Source of the DNA: Bacillota bacterium
GTDB lineage: Bacteria; Bacillota; Clostridia; Oscillospirales; Acutalibacteraceae
Assembly: GCA_023410445.1 (NCBI GenBank)
Contig: JAEYPT010000001.1
Span: forward strand, 186,001 to 250,000
Length of the DNA stretch: 64,000 bases
Direction of reading: 5' to 3'
Shown here: positions 18,002 through 24,998 of the stretch, piece after piece
Position numbering within the stretch: the stretch's first letter is position 1
How the letters are laid out: every line of letters begins with the position of its first letter
The notes under the pieces: model-generated
The model's input: the letters and a program-made list of their open reading frames with translations, nothing else
Told to the model about the DNA's origin: nothing
The model's database searches: none
Position numbers and translations under genes: made by a program

Positions 18002-18253
18002 TTAGGCGGCGTGCTTCGGGTCCGCGGTTTGGACGCTGACACAGGTTCGATGAGTACTCTGTGACGATTTTTCTTCGTCCTTTTGCAGCGATTTCCAGAG
18101 GAAGCGAATGCAGATGGTATCGATTAGTACCCCAGCGACGAACAGGATCGGATGGTAGGGAGCAATTTCGATGTTTGACAGAAACAGGAAAGCGAGTAAG
18201 ACGATAAGAAATAGCTTGGTCCCGTACAGAAATCTTTGGATGGACTTTTTCAT
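18002..18253 (-). CDS. Small membrane protein, unknown
   Basis: 83 residues from ATG 18253, which is preceded by GAGAGGG; an upstream in-frame TTG at 18271 is less likely. A basic N-terminus (MKKSIQRF) precedes two hydrophobic segments (about residues 11-26 and 34-52), and the C-terminal third is hydrophilic. No family recognised. It has its own strong promoter with a palindromic operator and a terminator, so it is a real, separately controlled unit. Confidence 0.6.
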   Translation of the reverse strand: MKKSIQRFLYGTKLFLIVLLAFLFLSNIEIAPYHPILFVAGVLIDTICIRFLWKSLQKDEEKSSQSTHRTCVSVQTADPKHAA

Positions 18254-18282
18254 TTTTTTGCCCTCTCTCAAATTCTGTACTT

Positions 18283-18311
18283 ATTATAGTATACGTAACA
18301 CGTATAAACAA
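18283..18311 (-). promoter_or_regulatory. Promoter with overlapping palindromic operator
   Basis: On the minus strand, TTGTTT (18311-18306), a 17-base spacer and TATAAT (18288-18283). The spacer is filled by the perfect inverted repeat TATACGT-AAC-ACGTATA (18290-18306). This is a classic place for a repressor dimer; the regulator is unknown. Confidence 0.7.
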
Positions 18312-18408
18312 GAGCAATACTTTCCAAATCAGGTTCAATAAAATTCGTTAAAAATGTACATATTTCGCAGTATCGCAGAAATGTATAATGTTTGTCTGGG
18401 GTGATTTT

Positions 18409-18780
18409 ATGTCAGTCAGTGAATCTCAAAAAAAAGCTCGTGATAAATACGACGGCGAGCATTTTGAATATATTACGCTAAAAGTGCATAAAGGACAGAA
18501 GGCAGAAATCAAGGCCTTTGCGAAGGAACAGGGGCATAGCCTCAATAGCTTTATTGTTGAAACAATCAAAGAACGTATGGGACAGGGGACGAACACAGCG
18601 GAAGAGTTTATTGCACCACCCGGCGTATGGTGTCCGGCTGATTGTCCAAAACGTGGGGAAACCATTCTCGGTAATAATTCCTCTCTATGGTGCTTTGCTT
18701 ATGGCGTTGAAATTACGGACCATGACGCCGGAATCGACCGTTATCGGAAGTGTGCGGAGTGCTTGCGTCACGCGAAATAG
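18409..18780 (+). CDS. Ribbon-helix-helix-like protein with Cys-rich C-terminus
   Basis: 123 residues from ATG 18409 (GGGGTGA upstream); an ATG at 18388 overlaps the putative -10 and lacks a ribosome site. The first 60 residues look like an Arc/MetJ-type ribbon-helix-helix: a strand EYITLKVHKG followed by two helices (EIKAFAKEQG, LNSFIVETIKERM). The second half has five Cys (CPADC, WCFAYG, CAEC), suggesting a metal site or zinc ribbon. Two TCGCAG direct repeats at 18365 and 18373, next to TATAAT at 18384, could be an autoregulatory site. Function unknown. Confidence 0.6.
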   Translation: MSVSESQKKARDKYDGEHFEYITLKVHKGQKAEIKAFAKEQGHSLNSFIVETIKERMGQGTNTAEEFIAPPGVWCPADCPKRGETILGNNSSLWCFAYGVEITDHDAGIDRYRKCAECLRHAK

Positions 18781-18811
18781 GAACCGCGCGGGGGAACAGA
18801 TATCACAAAAG

Positions 18812-18849
18812 CCTTTCATCGGAGAATATTACCGTGATGAAAGGTTTTT
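18812..18849 (+). terminator. Terminator after the RHH/Cys-rich gene
   Basis: CCTTTCATCGG at 18812-18822 pairs with CCGTGATGAAAGG at 18832-18844 (one bulged base region), followed by TTTTT. Confidence 0.75.
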
Positions 18850-18923
18850 GTATAGCGAAATCCCCTGTACCGAAATGAATTTTGCTGACCGCACGATTTG
18901 ACAAGAATCCGGCGCAGAAAGGC

Positions 18924-18952
18924 TTGACAGATCTGGTTAGCAGTGGTAAACT
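18924..18952 (+). promoter_or_regulatory. Promoter of the feo operon
   Basis: Consensus TTGACA at 18924-18929, a 17-base spacer and TAAACT at 18947-18952. A GGTTAG half-site lies in the spacer (18935-18940) and full palindromes follow downstream. Confidence 0.7.
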
Positions 18953-18965
18953 GAAAACATTCGGT

Positions 18966-18983
18966 GGTTAGCAACAACTAACC
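18966..18983. promoter_or_regulatory. DtxR/IdeR-like operator 1 of feo
   Basis: Perfect inverted repeat GGTTAG-CAACAA-CTAACC, just downstream of the expected transcription start. Its TTAG...CTAA arms match the half-sites of DtxR/IdeR iron boxes. Binding by the DtxR-like protein encoded at 21955 is inference. Confidence 0.65.
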
Positions 18984-19001
18984 GCTATAAAAACGAAGTG
19001 A

Positions 19002-19017
19002 GTTAGCCGATGCTAAC
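19002..19017. promoter_or_regulatory. DtxR/IdeR-like operator 2 of feo
   Basis: Perfect inverted repeat GTTAGC-CGAT-GCTAAC, 18 bases after operator 1 and 19 before the feoA start. A weaker third copy (GTTAG-TCACAG-CTAAT) lies at 19509-19524 between the second feoA and feoB. Confidence 0.65.
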
Positions 19018-19036
19018 AATGGAAAGGGGAATTTTT

Positions 19037-19249
19037 ATGATGCCTTTGACCATGGCAAGAACCGGAGAAACGGTAACCATCCGGAAAATCAGCGGAAAAG
19101 ACGAGACCCGGCAGCATTTGGCCGCAATGGGCTTTGTGGAATGCGGGTTGGTAACGGTGGTGAGCGAGATCGCCGGAAATCTAATTTTACAGGTGAAGGA
19201 GAGCCGCATTGCACTGGACAAAAGCATGGCAAACCGAATCATGATTTGA
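19037..19249 (+). CDS. feoA: Ferrous iron transport protein FeoA (first copy)
   Basis: 70-residue SH3-like cytoplasmic partner of FeoB. The start at 19037 follows GGAAAGGGGA; an upstream ATG at 19010 lies inside operator 2. Family features: MARTGETVTIRKISGKDETRQHL, AAMGFVECG and the C-terminal VKESRIALDKSMANRIMI. First gene of feoA-feoA-feoB. Confidence 0.9.
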   Translation: MMPLTMARTGETVTIRKISGKDETRQHLAAMGFVECGLVTVVSEIAGNLILQVKESRIALDKSMANRIMI

Positions 19250-19268
19250 ATGAGGAGAGCGAGAAAAA

Positions 19269-19490
19269 ATGAAAACACTGAAAGAAGCAAAGCCGGGGGA
19301 AACCGTTGCAGTTAAAACCCTCACCGCAGCCGGACCTCTGCGCCGCCGAATTATGGACCTGGGTATAACCAAAGGTACGGCAATTACAGTCCGTAAAGTG
19401 GCGCCGCTGGGTGACCCGATGGAAATTACGGTTCGCGGTTATGAACTGTCCATCCGCAAAAATGAAGCGGAGCACATTGAAGTTGCCTAA
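19269..19490 (+). CDS. feoA: Ferrous iron transport protein FeoA (second copy)
   Basis: 73 residues. The FeoA pattern LKEAKPGETVAV, RRRIMDLGITKGTAI and the C-terminal RGYELSIRKNEAEHI are clear. Two different FeoA proteins before feoB are common in Clostridia and may form a heteromeric cap on FeoB; that role is inference. Confidence 0.92.
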   Translation: MKTLKEAKPGETVAVKTLTAAGPLRRRIMDLGITKGTAITVRKVAPLGDPMEITVRGYELSIRKNEAEHIEVA

Positions 19491-19547
19491 GCTTCTTCAT
19501 GCACAAGAGTTAGTCACAGCTAATCAATTGAAGGAGGGTTTTCACCA

Positions 19548-21680
19548 ATGGGAATAACAATCGCACTCGCCGGAAATCCGAACTGCGGGAAAACAACCAT
19601 GTTCAACAGCCTGACGGGGAGCAGCCAGTATGTCGGCAATTGGCCGGGAGTTACGGTCGAAAAAAAGGAAGGAAAGTTGAAAGGTCATAAGGATGTTGTC
19701 ATCACCGACCTGCCAGGTATCTATTCTCTTTCCCCTTACACACTGGAAGAAGTCGTCAGCCGCAATTATCTGCTGAACGAAAGGCCGGACGCCATCATCA
19801 ACCTGGTTGACGCGACGAATCTGGAACGGAACCTGTACCTGACAACGCAGATTGTCGAACTGGGAATTCCGGTTGTTATTGCACTGAATATGATGGACGT
19901 CATCAAGAAATCCAAGGACCGGATCGACACGGAGAAGCTCGGCGCCGCCCTCGGGTGTGAAATCATCGAAACCTCCGCCTTGAAAGGAATGGGCTCTATG
20001 CAGGCGGCCGAAGCGGCAATCCGCCTTGCACAACAGAAAAAGATGTTCCGTCTGCAATATACCTTCAGCGCGAAAGTGGAAGAGGCGCTGAAAAATATCT
20101 CCCAACTCTTTCAAGGAACGCTTGAGATCTCAAGGGAACGGTGGTACCTGGTCAAGCTGTTCGAACGGGATGAAAAGGTGCTTGCGGAACTTTCCCCCTC
20201 CAAAGAGAAGCGAGAACAGCTGGAAGAAATCGTCACCTCAGCGGAAAAGAATCTGGACGACGACAGCGAGACGATCATCACCAATGAACGGTACACGTAT
20301 ATCTCAAAACTGACGGCGAACTGCCTTCATAAAAAGCAGAGGGCGTTTTCCACCTCCGATAAGATCGATCGGGTCGTCACAAACCGCTGGCTTGCACTCC
20401 CAATTTTTGTTGGCGTCATGGTTCTTATGTACTACATCTCCATCACGACGCTCGGCGGCATGGCCGACGATTGGGTTAACAACACGCTGTTCGGCGATTG
20501 GCTTCCGAATGCGGCAACAGCAGGGCTGCAGGCGATTGGTTCGCCGGACTGGCTGCAGGGGCTGATCGTAGATGGAATTATCGGCGGCGTTGGCACCGTA
20601 CTTGGCTTTGTTCCGCAGATGCTGCTTATTTTCTTCTTCCTTTCGGTTCTGGAGGATTCGGGCTACATGGCGCGCGTCGCGTTCATCATGGACCGTATTT
20701 TCCGCCGGTTCGGGCTGTCGGGTAAATCGTTTATTCCCATGCTGATCGGCTCGGGCTGCGGCGTTCCCGCGATTATGGCAGCCCGTACGATTGAGAACGA
20801 AAAGGACCGCCGCATGACCATCATGCTTTCTACCTTCATTCCGTGCACGGCGAAAACCGTCATCATCGGAATGATCGTTTCGACGTTTTTCCCGCACTCG
20901 GTTCTGATCGCACCCGCGATGTATTTTCTCGGCATCGCCATCATCGTGCTGTCGGGCATCGCACTCAAAAAGACAAGTTACTTCGGTGGAGACCCGGCTC
21001 CGTTTGTCATGGAGCTTCCCGCTTACCACATTCCTTCGCTGAAAGGCGTCCTGATTCACATGTGGGAACGCTCCCGTGCCTTCATCATCAAGGCCGGTAC
21101 GATTATTTTCACCGCGTGTGTTGCAATCTGGTTCCTTTCAAATTTCGCATGGAACCTGCAGATCGTCGACATTGAACAGAGTATTCTCGCCAATATCGGC
21201 AACGCAATTGCATGGTTCTTCGCGCCGCTTGGCTTCGGCACCTGGAAAGGCGCTGTCGCGACGATCACTGCAGAAATGGCAAAGGAGCAGGCAATCAGTA
21301 CGCTGGCTGTTCTAAACGGCGTTTCCGATACGGAAAACGGAGCGGCGGTTGCGCAGGGCATTGCCTCCATGTTTACGGCAATGGGCGCGTTTTCCTTCAT
21401 GATTCTCAATGTTTTTGACCCGCCGTGCATCGTTGCGATGTCGACGACCATGCGCGAAATGGGCAGCAAAAAATGGGGCTGGATCGCCATCGGCTATCAG
21501 GCTTTTGTTGGATATGCTCTCGCCTTTATCAGCTTTCAGCTGGGCAGCCTTTTCTTTGGCGCTCCGTTCGGCCTCGGTCAGGCCATCGCCGTTCTGGCGG
21601 TGCTGGTGATTCTTTACCTGATCGTCCGTCCGGCCCGCAAAGACAGCCGGGAATATCTTGAAGCAAGGGCAAATGCCTAA
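19548..21680 (+). CDS. feoB: Ferrous iron transporter FeoB
   Basis: Main Fe(II) uptake protein of anaerobes, 710 residues. The N-terminal G domain has G1 GNPNCGKTT (9-17), G3 DLPGIYSL, G4 NMMD and a helical GDI-like region (about 165-260), followed by about ten transmembrane helices with the two Gate motifs, including GSGCGVPAIMAAR with the conserved Cys near residue 404. GGAGGG precedes the start. Confidence 0.97.
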   Translation: MGITIALAGNPNCGKTTMFNSLTGSSQYVGNWPGVTVEKKEGKLKGHKDVVITDLPGIYSLSPYTLEEVVSRNYLLNERPDAIINLVDATNLERNLYLTTQIVELGIPVVIALNMMDVIKKSKDRIDTEKLGAALGCEIIETSALKGMGSMQAAEAAIRLAQQKKMFRLQYTFSAKVEEALKNISQLFQGTLEISRERWYLVKLFERDEKVLAELSPSKEKREQLEEIVTSAEKNLDDDSETIITNERYTYISKLTANCLHKKQRAFSTSDKIDRVVTNRWLALPIFVGVMVLMYYISITTLGGMADDWVNNTLFGDWLPNAATAGLQAIGSPDWLQGLIVDGIIGGVGTVLGFVPQMLLIFFFLSVLEDSGYMARVAFIMDRIFRRFGLSGKSFIPMLIGSGCGVPAIMAARTIENEKDRRMTIMLSTFIPCTAKTVIIGMIVSTFFPHSVLIAPAMYFLGIAIIVLSGIALKKTSYFGGDPAPFVMELPAYHIPSLKGVLIHMWERSRAFIIKAGTIIFTACVAIWFLSNFAWNLQIVDIEQSILANIGNAIAWFFAPLGFGTWKGAVATITAEMAKEQAISTLAVLNGVSDTENGAAVAQGIASMFTAMGAFSFMILNVFDPPCIVAMSTTMREMGSKKWGWIAIGYQAFVGYALAFISFQLGSLFFGAPFGLGQAIAVLAVLVILYLIVRPARKDSREYLEARANA

Positions 21681-21712
21681 CAAAAAGTTGTTTTTTAAAG
21701 GAGGTATTTTCC

Positions 21713-21898
21713 ATGAATCTCGCTTCTGCTTTTGTGGTTGCTGCAATAGTGGCACTGCTCGTGTTGGCGGTTCGCTATCTTGTAAAGAACGGTCCGTGCG
21801 CCGCCTGCAGTGAGGGTAAGAACTGCGGTGGGAGTTCCGGCGGCTGCACTGGGAGCTGCGGCGGCTGTTCTCATTCCGGAGCCTGTCACTCGAAATAG
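21713..21898 (+). CDS. FeoB-associated Cys-rich membrane protein
   Basis: 61 residues with one N-terminal transmembrane helix (about 4-23) and a Cys/Gly-rich tail containing eight Cys (CAAC, NCGG, GCTGSCGGC, ACHSK). Such FeoB-associated Cys-rich proteins often follow feoB in Firmicutes and may act like FeoC, but the role is not established. AAAGGAGG precedes the start. Confidence 0.85.
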   Translation: MNLASAFVVAAIVALLVLAVRYLVKNGPCAACSEGKNCGGSSGGCTGSCGGCSHSGACHSK

Positions 21899-21906
21899 CA
21901 AAAAGA

Positions 21907-21940
21907 GGCACAGACATCCGGTTGTCTGTGCCCTTCCTTT
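21907..21940 (+). terminator. Hairpin between the feo genes and the regulator gene
   Basis: GGCACAGACA (21907-21916) pairs with TGTCTGTGCC (21923-21932), followed by a T-rich tail CTTCCTTT. It could terminate most transcripts and leave read-through into the DtxR-like gene 15 bases further on. Confidence 0.65.
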
Positions 21941-21954
21941 AGGAAAACCAAAGA

Positions 21955-22317
21955 ATGGAAATTTCAAGCACTCATTTACGGTATCTGGTTGCAATTTATG
22001 AGATTTCACAGAAGACGCCGGATGTCTGTTCGGCGAGCGTCGCGAACAGAATGCAGGTGTCCAAACCTTCTGTTGCCCGAATGCTTGTCACGCCCATGAA
22101 AAAGCAGCTGATTGTAAAAGAATTGTACGGCAAAATTTATCTGACCGATAAAGGCTTTTTACTAGCCTGTGAGTTTGACCAAAAGGTTCGCCTCCTGACG
22201 GAACGGATTCCAAGAATGGGACTGAGACTGACGGAAGAAGAGATCGATACGGCAGCCTGTGCAATGGCAGCGGCCTTTATTAACGCAAATCCGGATGCGG
22301 AGCGGAAGAACGAGTGA
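21955..22317 (+). CDS. Short DtxR-family metal-dependent regulator
   Basis: 120 residues. The N-terminal winged helix matches DtxR/MntR: STHLRYLVAIYEIS, the recognition helix VANRMQVSKPSVARML and the wing ELYGKIYLTDKGFLLA. The dimerisation part is brief and there is no C-terminal SH3-like (FeoA-like) domain, so it is about 20 residues shorter than MntR. The usual metal-binding Asp/His residues are not all evident. Its location just after feo and the TTAG...CTAA sites upstream make it the likely feo repressor (inference). Confidence 0.75.
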   Translation: MEISSTHLRYLVAIYEISQKTPDVCSASVANRMQVSKPSVARMLVTPMKKQLIVKELYGKIYLTDKGFLLACEFDQKVRLLTERIPRMGLRLTEEEIDTAACAMAAAFINANPDAERKNE

Positions 22318-22339
22318 ATTTTGCGAAGGAGAGTGTGAA

Positions 22340-22891
22340 ATGTCGGAGGAATTGGTTGTCAGATATTGTTCCCCTACTCTTGCGGGAATTAAAACAGGAA
22401 GCTTGTTCAGCTGTGACTATGAAAGTGAAACGAATCTCCGTGATGATATCCACTCTTTCAACGGAATTCTGACACCGTGCGGTTTACGGATGCTGCCGAT
22501 GAAACGCTGCGGAGGACGTGCTTTGATTTATCTGTATCGACCGGAAAAACTGTCGCAGGATTTGGCGGATGCTGAAGCGGTTTCTCTTTTGAAGTCGTTT
22601 GGATACCAAAATTCCCACGCCGCCCAGCAAGTCGTGCATCTGGTCAAACGATTGCGGGAATCTTCACAATTCCCGCATGAAATTGGCTTGTTTTTGGGAT
22701 ACCCTCCGGAAGATGTGAGAGGTTTTATCGAAAACAGGGGACGTCACTGCAAATATACAGGTTTTTGGAAAGTATATGCGGATGAACAAAACGCCTGCCG
22801 GCTTTTTGAAAATTACCGGAAATGTACCAAAATCTATTCCCGAAAATACGCGGAAGGTACGTCTATAAAACGGCTCATCCTGACCGGCTGA
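22340..22891 (+). CDS. DUF3793 family protein
   Basis: 183 residues from ATG 22340 (AAGGAGAG upstream). The sequence SPTLAGIKTGSLFSC, CGGRALIYLYRPEKL, EIGLFLGYPPEDVRGFI and GFWKVYADEQNACRLFENY is characteristic of DUF3793. These proteins occur in anaerobes, often beside feo or flavodoxin genes, suggesting an iron-linked role that has not been shown. Last gene of the iron locus. Confidence 0.82.
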   Translation: MSEELVVRYCSPTLAGIKTGSLFSCDYESETNLRDDIHSFNGILTPCGLRMLPMKRCGGRALIYLYRPEKLSQDLADAEAVSLLKSFGYQNSHAAQQVVHLVKRLRESSQFPHEIGLFLGYPPEDVRGFIENRGRHCKYTGFWKVYADEQNACRLFENYRKCTKIYSRKYAEGTSIKRLILTG

Positions 22892-22961
22892 TATTCGTCC
22901 GGCAACAGCGGAAAAAAGCGGCGGTCATTCTTCGGCCGATGGGTTCCGCAGCCAGTTAAAA

Positions 22962-22999
22962 AAGCCGAGTCTGCAACTTTACTGCTACAGGCTCGGCTT
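22962..22999 (-). terminator. Terminator of the nitrilase operon
   Basis: AAGCCGAGTCTG (22962-22973) pairs over 12 positions with CAGGCTCGGCTT (22988-22999). On the minus strand it ends in six T. It also faces the end of the DUF3793 gene, so it may work in both directions. Confidence 0.8.
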
Positions 23000-23031
23000 G
23001 TCGTTATCGATCAAAGAACGGTAGAGTGAAA

Positions 23032-24072
23032 TCAGTCTTGCTCCGGGTTTTCGTAAGGGTAATATTCCTTGCCCTCTGCATCCTGCACGTTGTTCCGAAT
23101 GGTTACCGGTTCCAGCACCGCCTTATTAATTTCAAAGTGAAACACATCATTCCGTTGGTAGCTGCCTGCGATATCGTGAACACCCTTCAGTGCAACTTCC
23201 GAGGAGATGTCACACTCTGCGTAGGCAATTCCTTCCTGATTATCCCGGATTATGTCACTGCAGATTACTCCGGACGGCGCGACGATCATGGAACCGCCGT
23301 ATGTCTGCTTGTCCAGAAGATCGCGGATTTCCTTTTTGCCGTTGGACAGTATCTCAAATCCCTGTTCATCCAGCGCCTGAGAAGAGACTGCGGTAAACAC
23401 TTTCCCTTCATAGGACATGGAGCAAGCCCGAACCAGCAAAGTATCGAAATAATTCTGCCCGCCTGCCGGATTGCGGGAAGTCGGGAAACACGCCGGGTAC
23501 GTGGAAAGATGGATCTGTTCCCCCTGTGAGATTAGTGCATACTTTGCGAGTGAATTGGTGTTTTCTCCGCAGATCAGCGCGCCGATTCGCCCGATTTCCG
23601 TTTCATGTACGTTCAAAGTGGAACCGTCGCCGAACGACCAGACCAGCTTTTCCGACCAGGTAGGCAGCAGCTTCCGGTGGCGGGCAATCATGTTTCCGTT
23701 CCGATCGAAGATCAGGTTTGTGTTCCACAAAACGCCGATGCTTTGTTTTGGGGCTTTTTCGGTAATGCCGATGGAAAGGAAGATATGATTCTCTTTCGCG
23801 ATCTGTTGCAGCTCGCAAAACGCAGGGCTAGGAATTTCAATCGAGTTTTGCACGATTTTTAAATAAAGCTCATGCTGATCCATCGGCGCCAGCATATGAA
23901 CCCACGAGGGGAACCCCGGAATAAACGATTCGGAAAAGACTACCAGGTCGGCACCGTTTGCTTTCGCCTGTGCTGTAATGCGGCGTACCTTTTGAATGCC
24001 CGCGTCTCGGTCTAGATAAATGGGTGCGGCCTGTACGGCTGCGACGGTTGGCTTTGGAAAAACATCTGTCAT
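23032..24072 (-). CDS. Carbon-nitrogen hydrolase, nitrilase branch
   Basis: 346 residues from ATG 24072. The nitrilase-superfamily triad is visible: Glu in VVFSESFIPGFPSW, Lys in HRKLLPTWSEK and Cys in ALICGENTNSLAKYAL. The G-E-N-T after the catalytic Cys, PSWVHMLAP and HLSTYPACFPT fit true nitrilases/cyanide hydratases rather than amidases. The natural nitrile is unknown. It lies 37 bases downstream of the DsrE-like gene in the same transcript. Confidence 0.85.
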   Translation of the reverse strand: MTDVFPKPTVAAVQAAPIYLDRDAGIQKVRRITAQAKANGADLVVFSESFIPGFPSWVHMLAPMDQHELYLKIVQNSIEIPSPAFCELQQIAKENHIFLSIGITEKAPKQSIGVLWNTNLIFDRNGNMIARHRKLLPTWSEKLVWSFGDGSTLNVHETEIGRIGALICGENTNSLAKYALISQGEQIHLSTYPACFPTSRNPAGGQNYFDTLLVRACSMSYEGKVFTAVSSQALDEQGFEILSNGKKEIRDLLDKQTYGGSMIVAPSGVICSDIIRDNQEGIAYAECDISSEVALKGVHDIAGSYQRNDVFHFEINKAVLEPVTIRNNVQDAEGKEYYPYENPEQD

Positions 24073-24109
24073 CGGAATCATCCTTTCAATGATGCACTGT
24101 AATAAGAAT

Positions 24110-24457
24110 TTACGGCTTGATATAGGCATAGCCCTCTTGCTGTTTCTCGATCAATTCTCGGACTCCAACCGGAACAACTCTGACAAACGGGAAAAGCTGT
24201 TCCCGGGAGAGATTCATTCCGATTAAAGCGTTATTGCATGCCGCGAAGATAACATTTTTCTGCGATAAGGCTTCCATGGAGTTGCGATTCGTCAGGCTGC
24301 CGTTTTGCGCGTAACCTTTCACGGCTTCGGAATTTGCCAATACTTCAACCCGTATGCCGGAACGGTCGTCATAGGAAGCCAAAAGATTTATCACGTTATT
24401 GAGAAGCAGATTCCACTTTGGGAGCTCGTCGATATGAAAGATTACGCGGGAATCCAT
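24110..24457 (-). CDS. DsrE-like protein
   Basis: 115 residues. The pattern VIFHIDELPKWNLLLNNVINLL, IRVEVLANSEAVKGY and VIFAACNNALIGMNL matches DsrE/DsrF-like small proteins. The residue near 74 is Cys (AACNNAL), the position used in sulfur relay in this family, though many DsrE-like proteins are uncharacterised. It precedes the nitrilase gene. Confidence 0.8.
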   Translation of the reverse strand: MDSRVIFHIDELPKWNLLLNNVINLLASYDDRSGIRVEVLANSEAVKGYAQNGSLTNRNSMEALSQKNVIFAACNNALIGMNLSREQLFPFVRVVPVGVRELIEKQQEGYAYIKP

Positions 24458-24489
24458 AGAATCACATCCTGTTTCATGATTTGCTATCC

Positions 24490-24518
24490 ATTATATTACC
24501 CGCCAAAGGAACACGCAA
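24490..24518 (-). promoter_or_regulatory. Promoter of the DsrE-nitrilase pair
   Basis: On the minus strand TTGCGT (24518-24513), a 17-base spacer and TATAAT (24495-24490), about 33 bases before the DsrE start. Confidence 0.65.
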
Positions 24519-24635
24519 GCCTTTCAGGCTAACAACTCGCGGTTTACAAGTGTAATATTTTTTATATAAAGAATAATTGCAAAGGCGGGACTGAAAACCA
24601 TGGTACGGCCGGCGCTTCCATTTCGGATTCCGGAA

Positions 24636-24664
24636 TTGACACGCTCACCGATCCGTGATACCAT
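24636..24664 (+). promoter_or_regulatory. Promoter of the thiamine operon
   Basis: TTGACA at 24636-24641, a 17-base spacer and TACCAT at 24659-24664 with TGA before it (extended -10). It lies 18 bases upstream of the first TPP riboswitch. Confidence 0.65.
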
Positions 24665-24681
24665 AGATTCAAATCGAATAG

Positions 24682-24776
24682 TTGCGGGGGGACTCGCGGG
24701 CCTAAAAGCCCTGAGAGTTGAGAAGGCAAAACCTGACCCTTTGAACCTGTCAGTTAACACTGGCGCAGGGAAGCAA
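24682..24776 (+). promoter_or_regulatory. TPP riboswitch 1 (THI box)
   Basis: Thiamine pyrophosphate aptamer. The conserved blocks are seen in order: GGGGGACTCGCGGG, CTGAGA, ACCCTTTGAACCTG (with the preceding G), and a 3' GCGCAGGGAAGC. The outer helix is TTGC/GCAA. A terminator follows immediately (24797-24830). First of two tandem copies. Confidence 0.93.
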
Positions 24777-24796
24777 TTCATACAACACGGTAATGA

Positions 24797-24830
24797 AGAG
24801 TGCTTTCTGAAAGAAAAGCACTCTCTTTTT
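24797..24830 (+). terminator. Expression-platform terminator of TPP riboswitch 1
   Basis: GAGTGCTTT (24798-24806) pairs with AAAGCACTC (24815-24823), followed by CTTTTT. Confidence 0.88.
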
Positions 24831-24844
24831 ATTGTCAAATTGAA

Positions 24845-24938
24845 TATGCGGGGGGACTCGCGGGCTGAAAGGCCCTGAGAGTTGAGAAGGCAAAACCTGA
24901 CCCTTTGAACCTGTTAGTTAATACTGACGTAGGGAGCA
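24845..24938 (+). promoter_or_regulatory. TPP riboswitch 2 (THI box)
   Basis: Second complete TPP aptamer with the same blocks: GGGGGGACTCGCGGG, CTGAGA, ACCCTTTGAACCTG and GACGTAGGGAGC. Most of its 5' half is identical to copy 1 (the run from GGGGGACTCGCGGGC on, apart from the variable P3 loop), pointing to a local duplication. Its own terminator follows. Confidence 0.93.
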
Positions 24939-24951
24939 AACTTTCGGTAAA

Positions 24952-24984
24952 AGATGCTTGCCTGATCAGCAAGCGTCTTTTTTT
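24952..24984 (+). terminator. Expression-platform terminator of TPP riboswitch 2
   Basis: AGATGCTTGC (24952-24961) pairs with GCAAGCGTCT (24969-24978; one G-U), followed by seven T, 15 bases before thiD. Confidence 0.9.
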
Positions 24985-24998
24985 ATTGAAAGGAAAAG

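Noticed and set aside
17770..18900. Possible genomic island next to tRNA-Lys
   Set aside because: Small genes of lower GC follow the tRNA, but no integrase and no repeat of the tRNA 3' end were seen.
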